Shown here: positions 22,077-35,328 of the stretch, piece after piece
How the letters are laid out: every line of letters starts with the position of its first letter
Position numbering within the stretch: the first letter of the stretch is position 1
DNA from: Limosilactobacillus reuteri subsp. reuteri
GTDB taxonomy: Bacteria > Bacillota > Bacilli > Lactobacillales > Lactobacillaceae
NCBI RefSeq assembly: GCF_000016825.1
Contig: NC_009513.1
Span: forward strand, 1,496,501-1,560,500
DNA: 64,000 nt
Direction: 5' to 3'
Translations under genes and position numbers: made by a program
Notes under the pieces: model-generated
Databases searched by the model: none
Told to the model about the DNA's origin: nothing
The model's input: the letters and a program-made list of their open reading frames with translations, nothing else

Positions 22077-22209
22077 GAAATAGTACCTCCTTACCTATTC
22101 TAGATATTACGTAAAAATGGTGGAAAGTATAAAACTTCCCACTACTCAGATAGATAAACCTTGCATAGTTTAGCATATGTTTACAAACTTCGCAAGAGAT
22201 AACTATTAT

Positions 22210-24185
<1,976 letters not shown>

Positions 24186-24186
24186 A

Positions 24187-24621
24187 CTACATCACCTCAG
24201 TTTTACCACCGGCAGCTTCAATTGCAGAAACTGCAGAAGCAGAAAACTTATTAGCCTTAACAGTTAATTTCTTTTCAAGCTTACCGCTACCAAGAACCTT
24301 GATGCCGCTCTTCAAGTTCTTAACTAAGCCACTTTCCATCAATAATTGTGGAGTAACTTCTGTACCATCATCAAACTTGTTTAATGATGCCAAGTTAACA
24401 ATCGCGTATTCTTTCCGGTTAATGTTGGTAAATCCACGCTTTGGAATTTGCCGGTAAAGTGGCATTTGACCCCCTTCAAATCCTAAACGGGTCTTTCCAT
24501 GAGCCTTTTGCCCCTTAGTACCACGTCCAGATGTAAAACCGTGTCCTGATGAAAGTCCACGACCCTTACGAAGACGCTTAGAACGAGAACCAGTAGCTGG
24601 CTTCAATTCGTTTAACTTCAT
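24187..24621 (-). CDS. rplO: 50S ribosomal protein L15
   Basis: Late-assembly large-subunit protein of 144 aa. Its glycine- and arginine-rich N-terminal extension ([20 protein letters not shown]) threads into 23S rRNA; the C-terminal globular part has [20 protein letters not shown]. It lies between rpmD and secY. Confidence 0.99.
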   Translation of the reverse strand: MKLNELKPATGSRSKRLRKGRGLSSGHGFTSGRGTKGQKAHGKTRLGFEGGQMPLYRQIPKRGFTNINRKEYAIVNLASLNKFDDGTEVTPQLLMESGLVKNLKSGIKVLGSGKLEKKLTVKANKFSASAVSAIEAAGGKTEVM

Positions 24622-24652
24622 TAGTAGGCACCTCCTTATTATTTAATTTTAA

Positions 24653-24835
24653 TTACTTAACTTCTTCAACAGAAACCAAGTGAGCGATCTTAAAAATTTG
24701 ACCGCGTGTTGCCGCATTATCTGGTAAGATAACTGAGCTATTGATCTTACCTAATCCCAATGCCTTAACAGTACGACGTTGAGTAGGTTGTCGGTGGGCA
24801 ACACTGTGAATTAAGGTAACTTTTACTTGAGCCAT
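24653..24835 (-). CDS. rpmD: 50S ribosomal protein L30
   Basis: Short bacterial L30 (60 aa): [20 protein letters not shown], then [14 protein letters not shown]. It follows rpsE by 15 bp and precedes rplO. Confidence 0.98.
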   Translation of the reverse strand: MAQVKVTLIHSVAHRQPTQRRTVKALGLGKINSSVILPDNAATRGQIFKIAHLVSVEEVK

Positions 24836-24850
24836 AATTTAGTGCCCTCC

Positions 24851-25360
24851 TTATTCTGCTAAGTGGTCTACTGAAACACCACGTAACTTTGCAACTTCTT
24901 CAGCGTTCTTTAATTGCTTCAAACCTTCAAACGTTGCACGAACAACGTTAACAGGTGTGTTAGAGCCAAGACGTTTAGAAGTAACGTCCGCAACACCGGC
25001 AAGGTCCATAACATTACGAACCGCACCACCGGCAGCAACTCCAGAACCTTCAACAGCTGGCTTTAACATGATCTTTCCACCGCCGTATACACCAATAACT
25101 TCGTGTGGAATAGTAGTTCCAACGATAGGAACAGTAATCAAGTTCTTTTCAGCAGCTGCTTGAGCTTTACGAATAGCTTCTGGAACTTCTTGAGCCTTAC
25201 CAGTACCAAAGCCAACATGACCTTTACGGTCACCAACAATTACTAAAGCAGCGAAACGCATACGACGTCCACCCTTTACAACCTTAGTAATCCGGTTGAT
25301 GGCTACAACTTGATCGTCTAAATCCAACTTTGCTGGATCAATGAATTCTGATGATGCCAT
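24851..25360 (-). CDS. rpsE: 30S ribosomal protein S5
   Basis: Small-subunit protein important for decoding accuracy and mRNA unwinding. The 169 aa hold the double-stranded-RNA-binding N-domain ([18 protein letters not shown]) and the C-domain ([18 protein letters not shown]). The GGRRM-containing loop, where spectinomycin-resistance changes occur in other species, looks ordinary. Confidence 0.99.
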   Translation of the reverse strand: MASSEFIDPAKLDLDDQVVAINRITKVVKGGRRMRFAALVIVGDRKGHVGFGTGKAQEVPEAIRKAQAAAEKNLITVPIVGTTIPHEVIGVYGGGKIMLKPAVEGSGVAAGGAVRNVMDLAGVADVTSKRLGSNTPVNVVRATFEGLKQLKNAEEVAKLRGVSVDHLAE

Positions 25361-25381
25361 TGCAGGTTATTCCTCCTTTTT

Positions 25382-25738
25382 TTAGAATTTAAGTCCGTTT
25401 TCGCGAGCAGCTTCAGCCAAAGCTTGAACACGTCCATGGTAAAGGTATCCGCCACGATCAAACACAACTTCAGTAATGTTCTTTTCGTTAGCGCGTTTAG
25501 CAATTAATGCTCCTACACCACTAGCTTGTTCAGTCTTAGTCTTTCCACTTACTTCACTATCATTTGTGGAGGCACTTGCGAGCGTCACACCCTTTACGTC
25601 ATCAATTAATTGAGCGTAAATGTTTTTGTTTGAACGGTAAACACTTAAGCGTGGGCGCTCCGCAGTACCAGAAATCTTACCGCGAACTCGTAAATGACGA
25701 CGTTGACGGATCTTGTTCTTGTCTGGTTTAGAAATCAC
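25382..25738 (-). CDS. rplR: 50S ribosomal protein L18
   Basis: Binds 5S rRNA together with L5. It is 118 aa from the GTG at 25736-25738, 6 nt after GAGGTG. The GTG three codons earlier is part of that [27 protein letters not shown] and the C-terminal [20 protein letters not shown] motifs are typical. Confidence 0.97.
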   Translation of the reverse strand: MISKPDKNKIRQRRHLRVRGKISGTAERPRLSVYRSNKNIYAQLIDDVKGVTLASASTNDSEVSGKTKTEQASGVGALIAKRANEKNITEVVFDRGGYLYHGRVQALAEAARENGLKF

Positions 25739-25800
25739 AACAGTCACCTCTTATTATATTAATTCTATTAAATAAAAGAATGTTAAATAATCTTTTCAGA

Positions 25801-26337
25801 TTACTTACCAGTCTTACCTTCCTTACGGATAATGTGTTCGTTTTCGTAACGAATACCCTTACCTTTGTATGGTTCAGGTGAACGTACAGCACGAACTTCA
25901 GCAGCAAAATTTCCAAGGTGTTCCTTGTTAATTGAGCTTAATTCGATAGTAGTATTGTCAGGTACATTAATTTCAACATCTTCTGGCTTATCCATTTCAA
26001 CTGGGTTTGAGTAACCAACAGTTAAAATCAACTTGTTACCTTTGAGTTGAGCACGGTAACCAACACCAACAAGCTTAAGAACTTTCTTGTAACCATCAAC
26101 AACACCTTCAACCATGTTGTTAACATTAGCACGAGTAGTTCCGTGTAACATCTTTAACTTATTAGTGTCAGCATCACGATCAAACTTTACAACGTTACCA
26201 TCAATAGTCATTTTGATTAATGGTGAAATTTCACGAGATAACGTACCCTTAGGACCTTTAACAGTAACTACATTACCATCTTGAGAAATTTCAACACCAC
26301 TTGGCAAATCAATTTCTTTGTAACCAATACGACTCAT
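25801..26337 (-). CDS. rplF: 50S ribosomal protein L6
   Basis: Two-domain large-subunit protein near the factor-binding site. 178 aa, with [17 protein letters not shown] at the start and [16 protein letters not shown] near the end. It is 29 bp downstream of rpsH. Confidence 0.99.
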
Positions 26338-26366
26338 CTTTGCACCTCCTATCTAATATTCGTTTT

Positions 26367-26765
26367 TTACCAAACGTAAGCGATAACTTCGCCACCAATT
26401 TTCTTGGCACGAGCAACTTTATCAGTAACAACACCTTCAGATGTTGAAATGATAGCAATACCTAATCCGTTAAGAACCTTAGGCACAGCATCTGACTTAA
26501 CGTATGTACGTAAACCAGGCTTAGAAATACGCTTTAAGCCAGAAATAACACGTTGACCGTCATTACCGTACTTTAAGAACACACGGATGATGCCTTGCTT
26601 GTTATCATCAACGTATTCAACATCGCGAATGAAACCTTCGTTTTTTAAGATTTCAGCGATGTCCTTCTTCATCTTTGATGCAGGTGCTTCTACTGATTCG
26701 TGTTGAGCCATGTTAGCATTACGAATACGAGTTAAGAAATCTGCAATTGGATCACTCATAGACAT
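26367..26765 (-). CDS. rpsH: 30S ribosomal protein S8
   Basis: Central-domain protein of the small subunit; in E. coli it also represses the spc operon. 132 aa, with [19 protein letters not shown] and the C-terminal [20 protein letters not shown]. The first of two nearby ATGs has the better SD spacing (AGGAGG, 9 nt). Confidence 0.99.
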   Translation of the reverse strand: MSMSDPIADFLTRIRNANMAQHESVEAPASKMKKDIAEILKNEGFIRDVEYVDDNKQGIIRVFLKYGNDGQRVISGLKRISKPGLRTYVKSDAVPKVLNGLGIAIISTSEGVVTDKVARAKKIGGEVIAYVW

Positions 26766-26797
26766 CGATGTTTTCCTCCTTTTGTCGGTTTTTTTGT

Positions 26798-26983
26798 TTA
26801 CCAGCTAGCCTTCTTCAAACCAGGAATTTGTCCTTTGTGGGCAAGTTCTCGTAAGCAAATCCGGCATAGGTGGAATTTACGGTAAACAGAGTGCGGACGT
26901 CCACAACGTGCACAACGCGTGTATTCACGACTTGAGAACTTAGCTGGACGGTTGCACTTAGCAATCATTGATTTTTTAGCCAA
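26798..26983 (-). CDS. rpsZ: 30S ribosomal protein S14, type Z
   Basis: Short zinc-binding S14 (61 aa) with two CxxC pairs (CARC and CRIC) and the typical C-terminal [15 protein letters not shown]. This C+ paralogue is the usual spc-operon copy in Firmicutes. It sits between rplE and rpsH. Confidence 0.98.
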   Translation of the reverse strand: MAKKSMIAKCNRPAKFSSREYTRCARCGRPHSVYRKFHLCRICLRELAHKGQIPGLKKASW

Positions 26984-26998
26984 TTTGTGGAACCTCCT

Positions 26999-27541
26999 TT
27001 ATTTAGCAAACGGCATACCGAGTTGAGCAAGTAATTCACGGGATTCTTCGTCAGTTTGTGCAGTTGTTACAATAACAACATCTAAACCACGAACTCGGTT
27101 AACTTTATCATAATCAATTTCTGGGAAAATTAATTGTTCATGGATACCAAGAGTGTAGTTACCACGACCATCAAATGCCTTGTTACTTACACCATGAAAA
27201 TCACGAACCCGTGGCAATGCCACATTAACTAATTTATCTAAGAAATCATACATACGTTCACCACGTAAGGTTACCTTAGCACCAATTGACATACCTTCAC
27301 GAAGACGGAAACCAGCGATTGATTTCTTTGCCTTAGTAATTAAAGGTTTTTGACCAGAAATCAAGCCGAGTTCTTCAACAGCTTCGTCAAGATTCTTGGA
27401 GTTAGTAGTTGCATCACCAACACCCATGTTTAAAACGATTTTGTCAATCTTTGGTGCTTGCATAACTGAAGAGTAGTTAAACTTTTCAATCAATGCTGGA
27501 CGAATTTCATTTTCGTATTTAGCTTTCAAACGGTTTTCCAT
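26999..27541 (-). CDS. rplE: 50S ribosomal protein L5
   Basis: 5S rRNA-binding protein of the central protuberance, also bridging to S13 and P-site tRNA. 180 aa, with [18 protein letters not shown], then [19 protein letters not shown] and the C-terminal [20 protein letters not shown]. Confidence 0.99.
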   Translation of the reverse strand: MENRLKAKYENEIRPALIEKFNYSSVMQAPKIDKIVLNMGVGDATTNSKNLDEAVEELGLISGQKPLITKAKKSIAGFRLREGMSIGAKVTLRGERMYDFLDKLVNVALPRVRDFHGVSNKAFDGRGNYTLGIHEQLIFPEIDYDKVNRVRGLDVVIVTTAQTDEESRELLAQLGMPFAK

Positions 27542-27569
27542 TAGAAGTTATTCCTCCCTTCCTTAAAAA

Positions 27570-27878
27570 TTAGTCAAGTGTCTTACCTGACTTCTTCGCA
27601 ACACGAACCTTCTTACCATCAACGAACTTATAACCTACACGAGTTGGTTCATTTGTTGAAGGATCAATCAGCATTACGTTTGAAGCATTAATTGCAGCTT
27701 CTGTATCAATAACGCCACCATTAGGATTTGAGTTGCTTGGTTTTTGGTGTTTCTTAACGATATTTACACCTTCAACGATAACGCGGTTTTGAGAAGCAAG
27801 TACCTTTTTAATAGTACCTTCTTTGCCCTTATCCTTACCAGCGATTACGCGAACCTTATCACCTGTTTTAATGAACAT
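27570..27878 (-). CDS. rplX: 50S ribosomal protein L24
   Basis: Assembly-initiating large-subunit protein with a KOW motif ([18 protein letters not shown]) at the N-terminus, 102 aa. It lies between rplN and rplE. Confidence 0.99.
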   Translation of the reverse strand: MFIKTGDKVRVIAGKDKGKEGTIKKVLASQNRVIVEGVNIVKKHQKPSNSNPNGGVIDTEAAINASNVMLIDPSTNEPTRVGYKFVDGKKVRVAKKSGKTLD

Positions 27879-27913
27879 GTTGATTGTGCACCTCCTTATT
27901 TTCGGTAAAATCT

Positions 27914-28282
27914 TTAGAGAACTTCTGGAGCTAATGAAACGATCTTCATGAAGTCGTCTCCACGAAGCTCACGAGCGATTGGGCCAAAAATACGGGTACC
28001 CTTAGGGCTCTTGTCGTTGTTAATTAAAACAGCGGCATTTTCATCAAACTTAATGTATGAACCATCCTTACGGTGAATACCATGTTTAGTCCGTACAACA
28101 ACGGCCTTAACAACGTCACCCTTTTTGACAACGCCACCTGGTGTTGCCTGCTTTACAGTAGCAACAATGATGTCACCAATATTACCTGTTTTAACTCGGG
28201 AACCACCTAAAATCTTAATAACTAAGATTTCACGAGCACCGGAGTTATCAGCGACCTTCAACCGACTTTCTTGTTGAATCAC
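27914..28282 (-). CDS. rplN: 50S ribosomal protein L14
   Basis: Subunit-interface protein of 122 aa, with [18 protein letters not shown] and FGPIARELR. It is also the docking site of the silencing factor RsfS in other bacteria. It is 69 bp downstream of rpsQ. Confidence 0.99.
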   Translation of the reverse strand: MIQQESRLKVADNSGAREILVIKILGGSRVKTGNIGDIIVATVKQATPGGVVKKGDVVKAVVVRTKHGIHRKDGSYIKFDENAAVLINNDKSPKGTRIFGPIARELRGDDFMKIVSLAPEVL

Positions 28283-28351
28283 GGTTAATGTCCTCCTTCC
28301 ATTTACAAATAAGAATTAGAATACGAATAATTTTTAGAGTTATCTGCTAAA

Positions 28352-28618
28352 TTAAAGGGTAGCAGCTTTTTCGACAATCTTTACAAGACGGAAACGCTTC
28401 TTAGCTGATAATGGCCGAGTTTCCATAATTTGTACAGTGTCGCCGGTCTTAGCTTCGTTGTTTTCATCGTGAGCATAGTACTTCTTTGAGTACTTAACAC
28501 GCTTACCATAGATAGGTGCACTCTTGTAAGTATCAATTACAACAGTGATAGTCTTATCCATTTTATCAGAAACAACGTGGCCTTGGTAAACCTTACGTGC
28601 ATTACGTTCTTCACTCAT
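28352..28618 (-). CDS. rpsQ: 30S ribosomal protein S17
   Basis: Primary 16S rRNA-binding protein, OB fold, 88 aa. [19 protein letters not shown] and the later [14 protein letters not shown] are typical. Confidence 0.99.
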   Translation of the reverse strand: MSEERNARKVYQGHVVSDKMDKTITVVIDTYKSAPIYGKRVKYSKKYYAHDENNEAKTGDTVQIMETRPLSAKKRFRLVKIVEKAATL

Positions 28619-28642
28619 GCGCTAATCCTCCTTTTCGTATTC

Positions 28643-28849
28643 TTATTTGTTTAATTCTTGTTGACGAAGAACTGTCTTAACCCGTGCAATATCTTTGCGT
28701 ACTTGCTTAAGACTTGCAGTATTTTCCAACTGGCCGGTTGCTAATTGGAAACGTAAGTTAAACAATTGTTCCTTCAGTTCCTTTTCACGGTCAAGTAGCT
28801 TATCAGTGGTTAATCCATTCAGTTCTTGTACATAATCTTTACTTTTCAT
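28643..28849 (-). CDS. rpmC: 50S ribosomal protein L29
   Basis: Helical protein at the tunnel exit that helps form the docking site for SRP and trigger factor. The preferred ATG at 28847-28849 gives 68 aa beginning [10 protein letters not shown]; a GTG four codons earlier is possible. The gene overlaps the 3' end of rplP by 11 bp, so coupling is likely. Confidence 0.96.
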
Positions 28850-29273
28850 TAGATTGTCCACCTACTTCCTCACGTTGTACGATCTTAGTGCGAACTGGCA
28901 ACTTGTGACCGGCAAGACGTAAAGCTTCACGAGCGACTTCTTCAGAAACGCCCCCTACTTCAAACATTACCTTGCCACGTTTTACTGGAGCAACCCATCC
29001 TTCAGGAGCACCTTTACCGTTACCCATCCGGACCCCAACACCCTTACTAGTGTATGAGAGTTGTGGGAAGATTTTAATCCAAACTTTCCCACCACGCTTC
29101 ATATAACGCGTCATAGCGATACGAGCAGCTTCAATTTGACGGTTGCTAATCCAATGTGAATCAAGAGCTTGTAAACCAAATTCACCAAAAGTAACAGTTT
29201 TACCACCCTTAGCTTCACCGCGCATATGACCACGTTGAACCTTACGGTGCTTTACACGTTTTGGTACTAACAT
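28839..29273 (-). CDS. rplP: 50S ribosomal protein L16
   Basis: Large-subunit protein at the A-site and target region of evernimicin-type antibiotics. 144 aa, with [19 protein letters not shown] at the start and [20 protein letters not shown]. It is 3 bp from rpsC and overlaps rpmC. Confidence 0.99.
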
Positions 29274-29276
29274 GTG

Positions 29277-29942
29277 TTACTTCCCTCCTTGTTCATCATT
29301 GTTTGAGTTCTTCTTAGTAGGAAGTACTTCACCACGGTAAATCCAAGTCTTTACACCAAGAACACCGTATGTAGTGTTAGCTTCGTCCCAAGAATAATCG
29401 ATATCAGCACGGAGTGTATGCAATGGAACAGTACCATCCGAGTATGATTCGATCCGTGACATATCTGCACCGTTCAAACGACCAGCAACTTGAGTCTTAA
29501 TACCCTTAGCTCCAGCACGCATAGCACGTTGCATAGCTCCACGCATAGCACGACGGAAAGCAATACGAGCTTCTAATTGCCGTGCAATACTCTCACCAAC
29601 AAGGTGAGCATCTAAATCTGGCTTCTTAATTTCCACAATGTTAATGTGAACACGTTTACCAGTTAATTTGTTAAGTTCTTTACGAAGTGCTTCAACTTCT
29701 GAACCACCTTTACCAATAACCATTCCTGGCTTGGCAGTATGAATTGATACGTTTACGCGGTTAGCTGCACGTTCAATTTCAACGGTTGATACAGAGGCAT
29801 CAGCAAGTCGCTTTTCAATATACTTACGGATTCGAAGGTCTTCGTTAAGGTAATCAGCAAAGTCCTTGTCAGCGTACCACTTTGCAGTCCAATCACGAAT
29901 GACCCCAACACGAAAACCATTAGGATTGATCTTTTGACCCAC
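29277..29942 (-). CDS. rpsC: 30S ribosomal protein S3
   Basis: Head protein with a KH domain ([18 protein letters not shown]) at the mRNA entry channel, 221 aa. Starts [18 protein letters not shown]. The C-terminal domain ends [12 protein letters not shown] plus a polar tail. Confidence 0.99.
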
Positions 29943-29954
29943 TATTCATTCCTC

Positions 29955-30302
29955 CTATCGTTCTGTAACAACCACTGTAATATGACTAGTCCGCTTGTTA
30001 ATTGGAGAAGCAGAACCCTTAGCGCGAGGACGGAACCGTTTAAGAGTTGGTCCTTCGTTAGCAAAGGCTTCACTTACAACCAATGAAGCGCGATCTAAGT
30101 CGAAATTGTTTTCAGCGTTTGCAACAGCAGATTTTAATACTTTTTCAACATCTGAAGCGGCACCACGAGGGGTGAACTTCAAAATAGCAAATGCTTCGGC
30201 AACACTCTTGCCACGAATGGCATCTAATACAAGACGAACCTTACGAGCAGAAACCCGTACCATCTTGGCAGTAGCCTTAGCTGACGTAATGTTTTCAGCC
30301 AT
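29955..30302 (-). CDS. rplV: 50S ribosomal protein L22
   Basis: Lines the nascent-peptide tunnel; macrolide resistance mutations map to its hairpin in other species. 115 aa, with [20 protein letters not shown] and the loop region [21 protein letters not shown], which looks unaltered. Confidence 0.99.
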
Positions 30303-30319
30303 ATGTTATTTCACCCTCC

Positions 30320-30598
30320 TTACTTACCTGTCTTCTTGTCATCAGAAGCATGACCATGGAAAGTCCGAGTAGGAACAAATTCACCTAACTTGTGACCAAC
30401 CATGTCTTCTTGTACGTAAACTGGCACGTGCTTCCGACCATCATATACTGCAAATGTGTAACCAATAAAACTTGGGAAAATGGTAGAACGACGTGACCAT
30501 GTCTTGATGACAGTCTTCTTTTCAGAACCTTCTTGCTCCTTAACCTTCTTCAGTAATGAAGCATCAGCGAAAGGTCCTTTTTTCAAACTACGACCCAT
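30320..30598 (-). CDS. rpsS: 30S ribosomal protein S19
   Basis: Head protein that binds with S13, 92 aa. [19 protein letters not shown] and the C-terminal [16 protein letters not shown] are diagnostic. Confidence 0.99.
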   Translation of the reverse strand: MGRSLKKGPFADASLLKKVKEQEGSEKKTVIKTWSRRSTIFPSFIGYTFAVYDGRKHVPVYVQEDMVGHKLGEFVPTRTFHGHASDDKKTGK

Positions 30599-30638
30599 TT
30601 AGTGTACCTCCTCTCGGGTATTAGAACGTATATAAATA

Positions 30639-31484
30639 TTAACGAGTATGTGGACCGCGCTTCCGACCACGAACAATGAACTTGTTTGAACGAGCTTTGT
30701 GTGAACGGGTCTTCTTACCAACAGTCTTCTTACCCCATGGAGAAAGAGGAGATGGTAAACCAACTGGTTGCTTACCTTCACCACCACCATGTGGGTGATC
30801 GTTAGGGTTCATAACAGAACCACGAACGTGTGGACGTTGACCAGCATAACGAGTACGACCAGCCTTACCTTTAATAATCAAGGCGTGTTCATCATTACCA
30901 ACAGTACCGATAGTAGCACGACAAGTAGCAAGGACCATACGAACTTCACCAGAAGAAAGACGTACTAATACGTATTTTTCTTCCTTACCAAGTAATTGAG
31001 CTGAGGCACCAGCCGAACGAGCAAGTTGACCACCTTTACCTGGTTTTAATTCAATATTGTGAATAACAGTACCAACTGGAATGTTCTTTAAAGGAAGAGC
31101 ATTACCAACCTTGATATCAGCATCAGGACCAGATTGAACGGTCATGCCAACCTTCAAGCCCTTAGGTGCGATGATGTATGATTTAGTACCATCAGCGTAA
31201 ACAAGTAAAGCAATATTTGCAGTACGATTTGGATCGTATTCAATTGCCTTAACAGTTGCTGGAACATCATCTTTAATTCGCTTAAAGTCAATAATACGGT
31301 ATTGACGCTTTGTACCACCACCACGGTGACGAACAGTAATGTGACCATAGCTGTTACGACCAGCAGTGTGCTTTAACGGAGCCAATAATGACTTTTCAGG
31401 TGTTGTCTTCGTGATTTCAGCGAAGTCATAACCGTTCATATTACGGCGACCGTTAGTGGTTGCTTTATATTTACGAATTCCCAC
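30639..31484 (-). CDS. rplB: 50S ribosomal protein L2
   Basis: Highly conserved protein close to the peptidyl transferase centre. 281 aa, with [18 protein letters not shown] at the start and the conserved [13 protein letters not shown] loop (residues about 230-242). The order S19-L2-L23-L4-L3-S10 is standard. Confidence 0.99.
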
Positions 31485-31509
31485 TGTTTTTTCCTCCTTT
31501 TTTTAATGA

Positions 31510-31806
31510 TTAGTTTTCGTTGTTGTCGTTAAACAACTTAATTTCATTTGAGTCGGCAGATAAAGTAACAATAGCCTTACGACGACGCTTAGTGTATCCT
31601 TCGTAACGACCTTGGCGCTTTAACTTACCTTTTACATTCATAATGTTAACTTTTACAACTTTAACGCCAAAAATTTCTTCAACAGCATTTTTAACTTGTG
31701 TCTTAGTTGCTCGTAAATCAACATCAAAAGTGTAACGCTTGTTGTCCATGCCAGCCATTGAAGCTTCAGTAACTACTGGACGTAAAATAATGTCACGTGC
31801 TTCCAT
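31510..31806 (-). CDS. rplW: 50S ribosomal protein L23
   Basis: Tunnel-exit protein that docks trigger factor and SRP, 98 aa. [21 protein letters not shown] and [19 protein letters not shown] are typical. Its ATG overlaps the last base of rplD. Confidence 0.99.
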
Positions 31807-32429
31807 TATGCGAGCACCTCCTCTACTTGAGAAAGAGCTGACTTAGTGATAACAATCTTTTGGTTATCAACAACGTTCAAGATGTTAACACCTGCTGGAG
31901 TAACAACTGTAGCATTAGCTAAGTTACGTGCTGATAAAGCAGCATTCTTGTCGTCATCAGTAACAACAACTAATGTCTTTTCAGCAACGTTTAAGTTACC
32001 CATAACATCAGCGAATTCCTTTGTCTTTGGTGCATCAAAATTTAATGCATCAACTACTACAAAGCTGTTATCAAGAACCTTTTGGGAAAGGGCAGACTTG
32101 ATTGCAAGTTGACGAACCTTACGAGGAAGGCTGTACTTATATGAACGTGGAGTAGGTCCAAAAACAATACCACCACCACGGAATTGTGGAGAACGGATAG
32201 AACCTTGACGAGCACGACCAGTACCCTTTTGACGCCATGGCTTCTTACCACCACCGCTAACTGCAGAACGATTCTTTACAGCATGTGTACCTTGACGTAA
32301 TGAAGCACGTTGACGCAAAATTGCATCAAATACAACATTTTCATTTGGTTCAACCCCAAATACTGCATCGTTTAATTCAACAGTACCGTTTTGGCTACCA
32401 TCTTGTTTATACAAATTAACGCTAGTCAT
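31806..32429 (-). CDS. rplD: 50S ribosomal protein L4
   Basis: Lines the exit tunnel opposite L22; in E. coli it is the repressor of the S10 operon. 207 aa, with the tunnel loop [19 protein letters not shown] at about residues 65-83, unaltered. No direct evidence here for autogenous control. Confidence 0.99.
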
Positions 32430-32450
32430 TATTTACTTCCTCCTTTCTTC

Positions 32451-33110
32451 TTATTTATTGTGTTGTTTGCTAAGACTCTTCTTAGTATTAGCCTTAACTG
32501 AGTTCTTAATAGTTACGTAAGACTTGTTTGCACCAGGAACATTACCCTTGATGAGTAATACATTGTTGTCAAGATCAACCTTAACAACTTGTAAGTGTTG
32601 CATGGTAACAGTCTTGCCACCCATACGACCAGGAAGCTTCATACCCTTGAAAACCCGGTTGATAATGGCACCCAATGAACCAGGACGACGGTGGTAACGA
32701 GAACCGTGTGCCATAGGTCCACGAGATTGGTTATCTTTATGGATGTTACCTTGGTAACCATGACCCTTGGTAGTACCCGTAACGTCGACAGTTTCACCTT
32801 CTGCGAAAACGTCAGCCTTAACTTCGTCTCCGACTTTAATGTCCCCTAATTCAGCGTCGCGGATTTCACCGATGAAGCGCTTAGGGGTCGTGTTTGCTTT
32901 TGCTGCATGACCTTGTTCAGGTTTGTTGCTCAAAACTTCCCGCTTGTCATCAAAACCAAGTTGTACAGCACTGTAACCATCGTTTTCAACGGTCTTAATT
33001 TGCATTACAACGTTTGGTGTAACATCGATAACAGTAACTGGAACTAATTCACCATTGTCAGTGAATACTTGAGTCATTCCAACCTTTTTACCTAAGATTC
33101 CTTTGGTCAT
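32451..33110 (-). CDS. rplC: 50S ribosomal protein L3
   Basis: One of two assembly-initiator proteins of the large subunit, reaching the peptidyl transferase centre. 219 aa, with [16 protein letters not shown] and the central loop [17 protein letters not shown] near residues 130-146. Confidence 0.99.
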   Translation of the reverse strand: MTKGILGKKVGMTQVFTDNGELVPVTVIDVTPNVVMQIKTVENDGYSAVQLGFDDKREVLSNKPEQGHAAKANTTPKRFIGEIRDAELGDIKVGDEVKADVFAEGETVDVTGTTKGHGYQGNIHKDNQSRGPMAHGSRYHRRPGSLGAIINRVFKGMKLPGRMGGKTVTMQHLQVVKVDLDNNVLLIKGNVPGANKSYVTIKNSVKANTKKSLSKQHNK

Positions 33111-33158
33111 GAGTACACCTCCAATTTTATGTTTTATGTATTATTCTTATTCTAACAA

Positions 33159-33467
33159 TTAAAGCTTAATTTCAATATCAACACCACTAGGAAGATCGAG
33201 CTTCATTAATGAATCAACGGTCTTAGGTGTTGGGTCAACAATATCGATTAAACGCTTGTGTGTGCGCATTTCGAATTGCTCCCGTGACTTCTTAAATTTG
33301 TGTGGTGAACGGATAACAGTGTAGATAGTCCGTTCAGTTGGTAACGGAATAGGACCTGAAATTTGAGCACCTGTCCGCTTAGCGGTTTCAACAATCTTAT
33401 CAGCAGATTGATCTAAAATACGGTGTTCATAAGCCTTTAACCGAATACGAATCTTTTGTTTTGCCAT
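33159..33467 (-). CDS. rpsJ: 30S ribosomal protein S10
   Basis: Small-subunit head protein (102 aa), also NusE in transcription antitermination. [18 protein letters not shown] and the loop [13 protein letters not shown] are standard. First gene of the S10 operon, after a leader of about 160 nt. Confidence 0.99.
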
Positions 33468-33630
33468 TATGTTCCCTCCTTCGTCAGATTTGAAATTTGA
33501 CTAGCTCCGCGGAAATTACCGCCACATCCTGTGGCAAAGCGGCCGGGTGTGTCGCAACCTTCCGCATCAACGCTTCGCAGCTTTCACTTAATAGGGGGTA
33601 AGGCAAATCTACCTCCAAAGCTCAAGCACC
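33468..33630 (-). promoter_or_regulatory. Structured 5' leader of the S10 operon
   Basis: About 160 nt between the deduced start site and rpsJ. It is GC-richer than its surroundings and folds: GCCACA-GGA-TGTGGC (33521-33535) is a perfect hairpin, nested in a wider CCGC/GCGG pairing, and a GGAGG lies further upstream outside any gene. This is consistent with a ribosomal S10 leader of the Firmicutes type, where a ribosomal protein would regulate the operon. The ligand cannot be told from sequence. Confidence 0.55.
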
Positions 33631-33635
33631 TATCC

Positions 33636-33664
33636 ATAATACTAAAGAAACGTAATTAGATCAA
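33636..33664 (-). promoter_or_regulatory. Promoter of the S10 operon
   Basis: Minus strand: -35 TTGATC (33659-33664), 17-bp spacer, -10 TATTAT (33636-33641). It is the best sigma-A-like match upstream of rpsJ, and the preceding 90 bp are very AT-rich (UP-element-like). Confidence 0.7.
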
Positions 33665-33839
33665 GGGAAATTTTAGAATATTTTCAATTGAAATATTTTT
33701 GTAAAATTTTCTTCCTAAGTTAGTTAAAAATTAGTGATACTAAAATACCATTAATTTTTCTGATGTATTAAAAAGTAATTTATTCGTTTTGCCGAAACTC
33801 ATTAAAATGCTTTTTGAATTTTTATTACCAAACAAAAAA

Positions 33840-33865
33840 GGGTTCTACGTCAAGTAGTGTTGATA
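33840..33865. repeat. Left terminal inverted repeat of the ISL3-like element
   Basis: GGGTTCTAC, 8 variable bases, GTGTTGATA. It matches the right end (35329-35354, inverted) at all 18 of the outer and inner 9-bp blocks, while the middle 8 bases differ. Confidence 0.85.
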
Positions 33866-33929
33866 CGCAAATATAAATCTCTGCCAATTAAATTGGTCTA
33901 GTTAGAATCGTCATTCGTGGCGGTTCTTT

Positions 33930-35215
33930 TTAGTTAGTTTGAATTTGGTGGCCAATAATTAAATAAATCCGAGTTTTAAATGCCGTAAAGTAGCGATAAC
34001 CACAGGCAACTCGTTTGATAGTTTTAATTCGATTATTAATCCCTTCGGTTCGACCATTTGAGAACTTCGTCTCAAAGCCACGCTTGATTCCCTCTTTATA
34101 GCGCTAAAACCTGACAACGGTGGATTGTATAATGGCTGACACTGTCTGGCCGAAGTTTAAGTAATTGAAAGAAAGTTGTAAAATCAACGTTGATTGTAGG
34201 CACGCTTCAAGGATTGAATAAAATTATAGGTAGCGCCTAACTCTTGGTCATACGCTAACATTAAATCCAAGATCATAACAGAATTAACAACGCTGCTAAA
34301 ATAGCGTCCTTCGTAATACAATTTTGTACTTAAATTTTCCCAATCTTGGAGGAATAAGCGCCAATAGTGTTTAAGACGCCGCGCTTGTTTCTGCTCCGCT
34401 GAATCACCTTTGCGTAAACGGTTGAAGACATGAATTCGCACATGATTCATCGTGTCATTAAGATGTTTAGCGATATGGAAACGATCATAGATGATTTGCG
34501 CACAAGGAAAAACAGTCTTAACTAGTTGATCATAAGCAGCGTTCATATCCATCACCAGATATTTCACCCGGCAACGAGCTTGACGAGTAAACTGTTGATA
34601 ATGTTTAAATAAGCTACGTAATCGACGGTCTTCAAGAGGCTCAAATAAGCAACTTCGATCACCATCAACGGCGATGAAACTCATCTTACCTTTAGCACTC
34701 CGCATTGACTTAAATTCATCAATACATAGCGTTTCCGGTAGATAGTTTAAATTCGGTTTATATTGATCGGCGAGGTCCAAAAGGATCCGCTGAACTGAAG
34801 CCTCACTGATAAATAAATCATGGGCAATATCTTTAATTGTTTGAATTCGAGTTAATCGAAGAATAACTTCACGCCTTAAATCACGACTAATTGTCCGTTG
34901 CTTTTCAAAGAGATAACTAGTCGCATTAAATGTTGTATGACAGTCAGGACATTGAAACCGTTGGGTCTTAACGAGTAACACCAATGGCTGAGTCCTAAAT
35001 TGACCATATTTGTGTTTAGCTTGATAAAACCCATATTTTAAGATTTGACCGCGATTAATAACTCCGCAGTTTGGACAAGCTCGCGGCGTATAAGAAAGGG
35101 TACAGGATATTTGCGCCACACGAACATTTTTAATTACTTTATATTTAAGCCAATGATGAGGAAAATTTAAGTGAGGGTCTGTTAAATTAAGGAGAGTTCT
35201 TGTATCATTATCCAT
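33930..35215 (-). pseudogene. ISL3-family transposase, frameshifted
   Basis: The N-terminal 340 or so residues are intact: a zinc-finger part (CPNCGVI ... CPDCHTTF), an HTH and the DDE domain (IDEFK, then VMDMNAAY). The ATG at 35213-35215 has GAAGG 8 nt upstream. The frame stops at 34184 after AYNQR. The rest of the protein continues in two other frames: FTTFFQLLKLRPDSV, then after a second shift KRGFETKFSNGRTEGINN and GYRYFTAFKTRIYL, ending at 33930. At least two indels therefore separate the reading frames, so no full transposase can be made without recoding. Confidence 0.85.
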
Positions 35216-35328
35216 GGAGGTTACCTTCTTTTCTATGTGATTTGGCGATTTCATTGTATCAGAGGGCGAGCCTCTTTTTTAGTTTAAAAACAAAAAATCT
35301 GATATTGGTATAGAATGTAATATTTCTA

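Noticed and set aside
29995..30372. 125-aa open frame on the plus strand
   Set aside because: Shadow of rplV and the rpsS end; composition mirrors the ribosomal gene.
33832..33839. 8-bp target duplication of the ISL3-like element
   Set aside because: Only six A match both flanks, and the A runs are part of a terminator, so a true duplication cannot be told apart.
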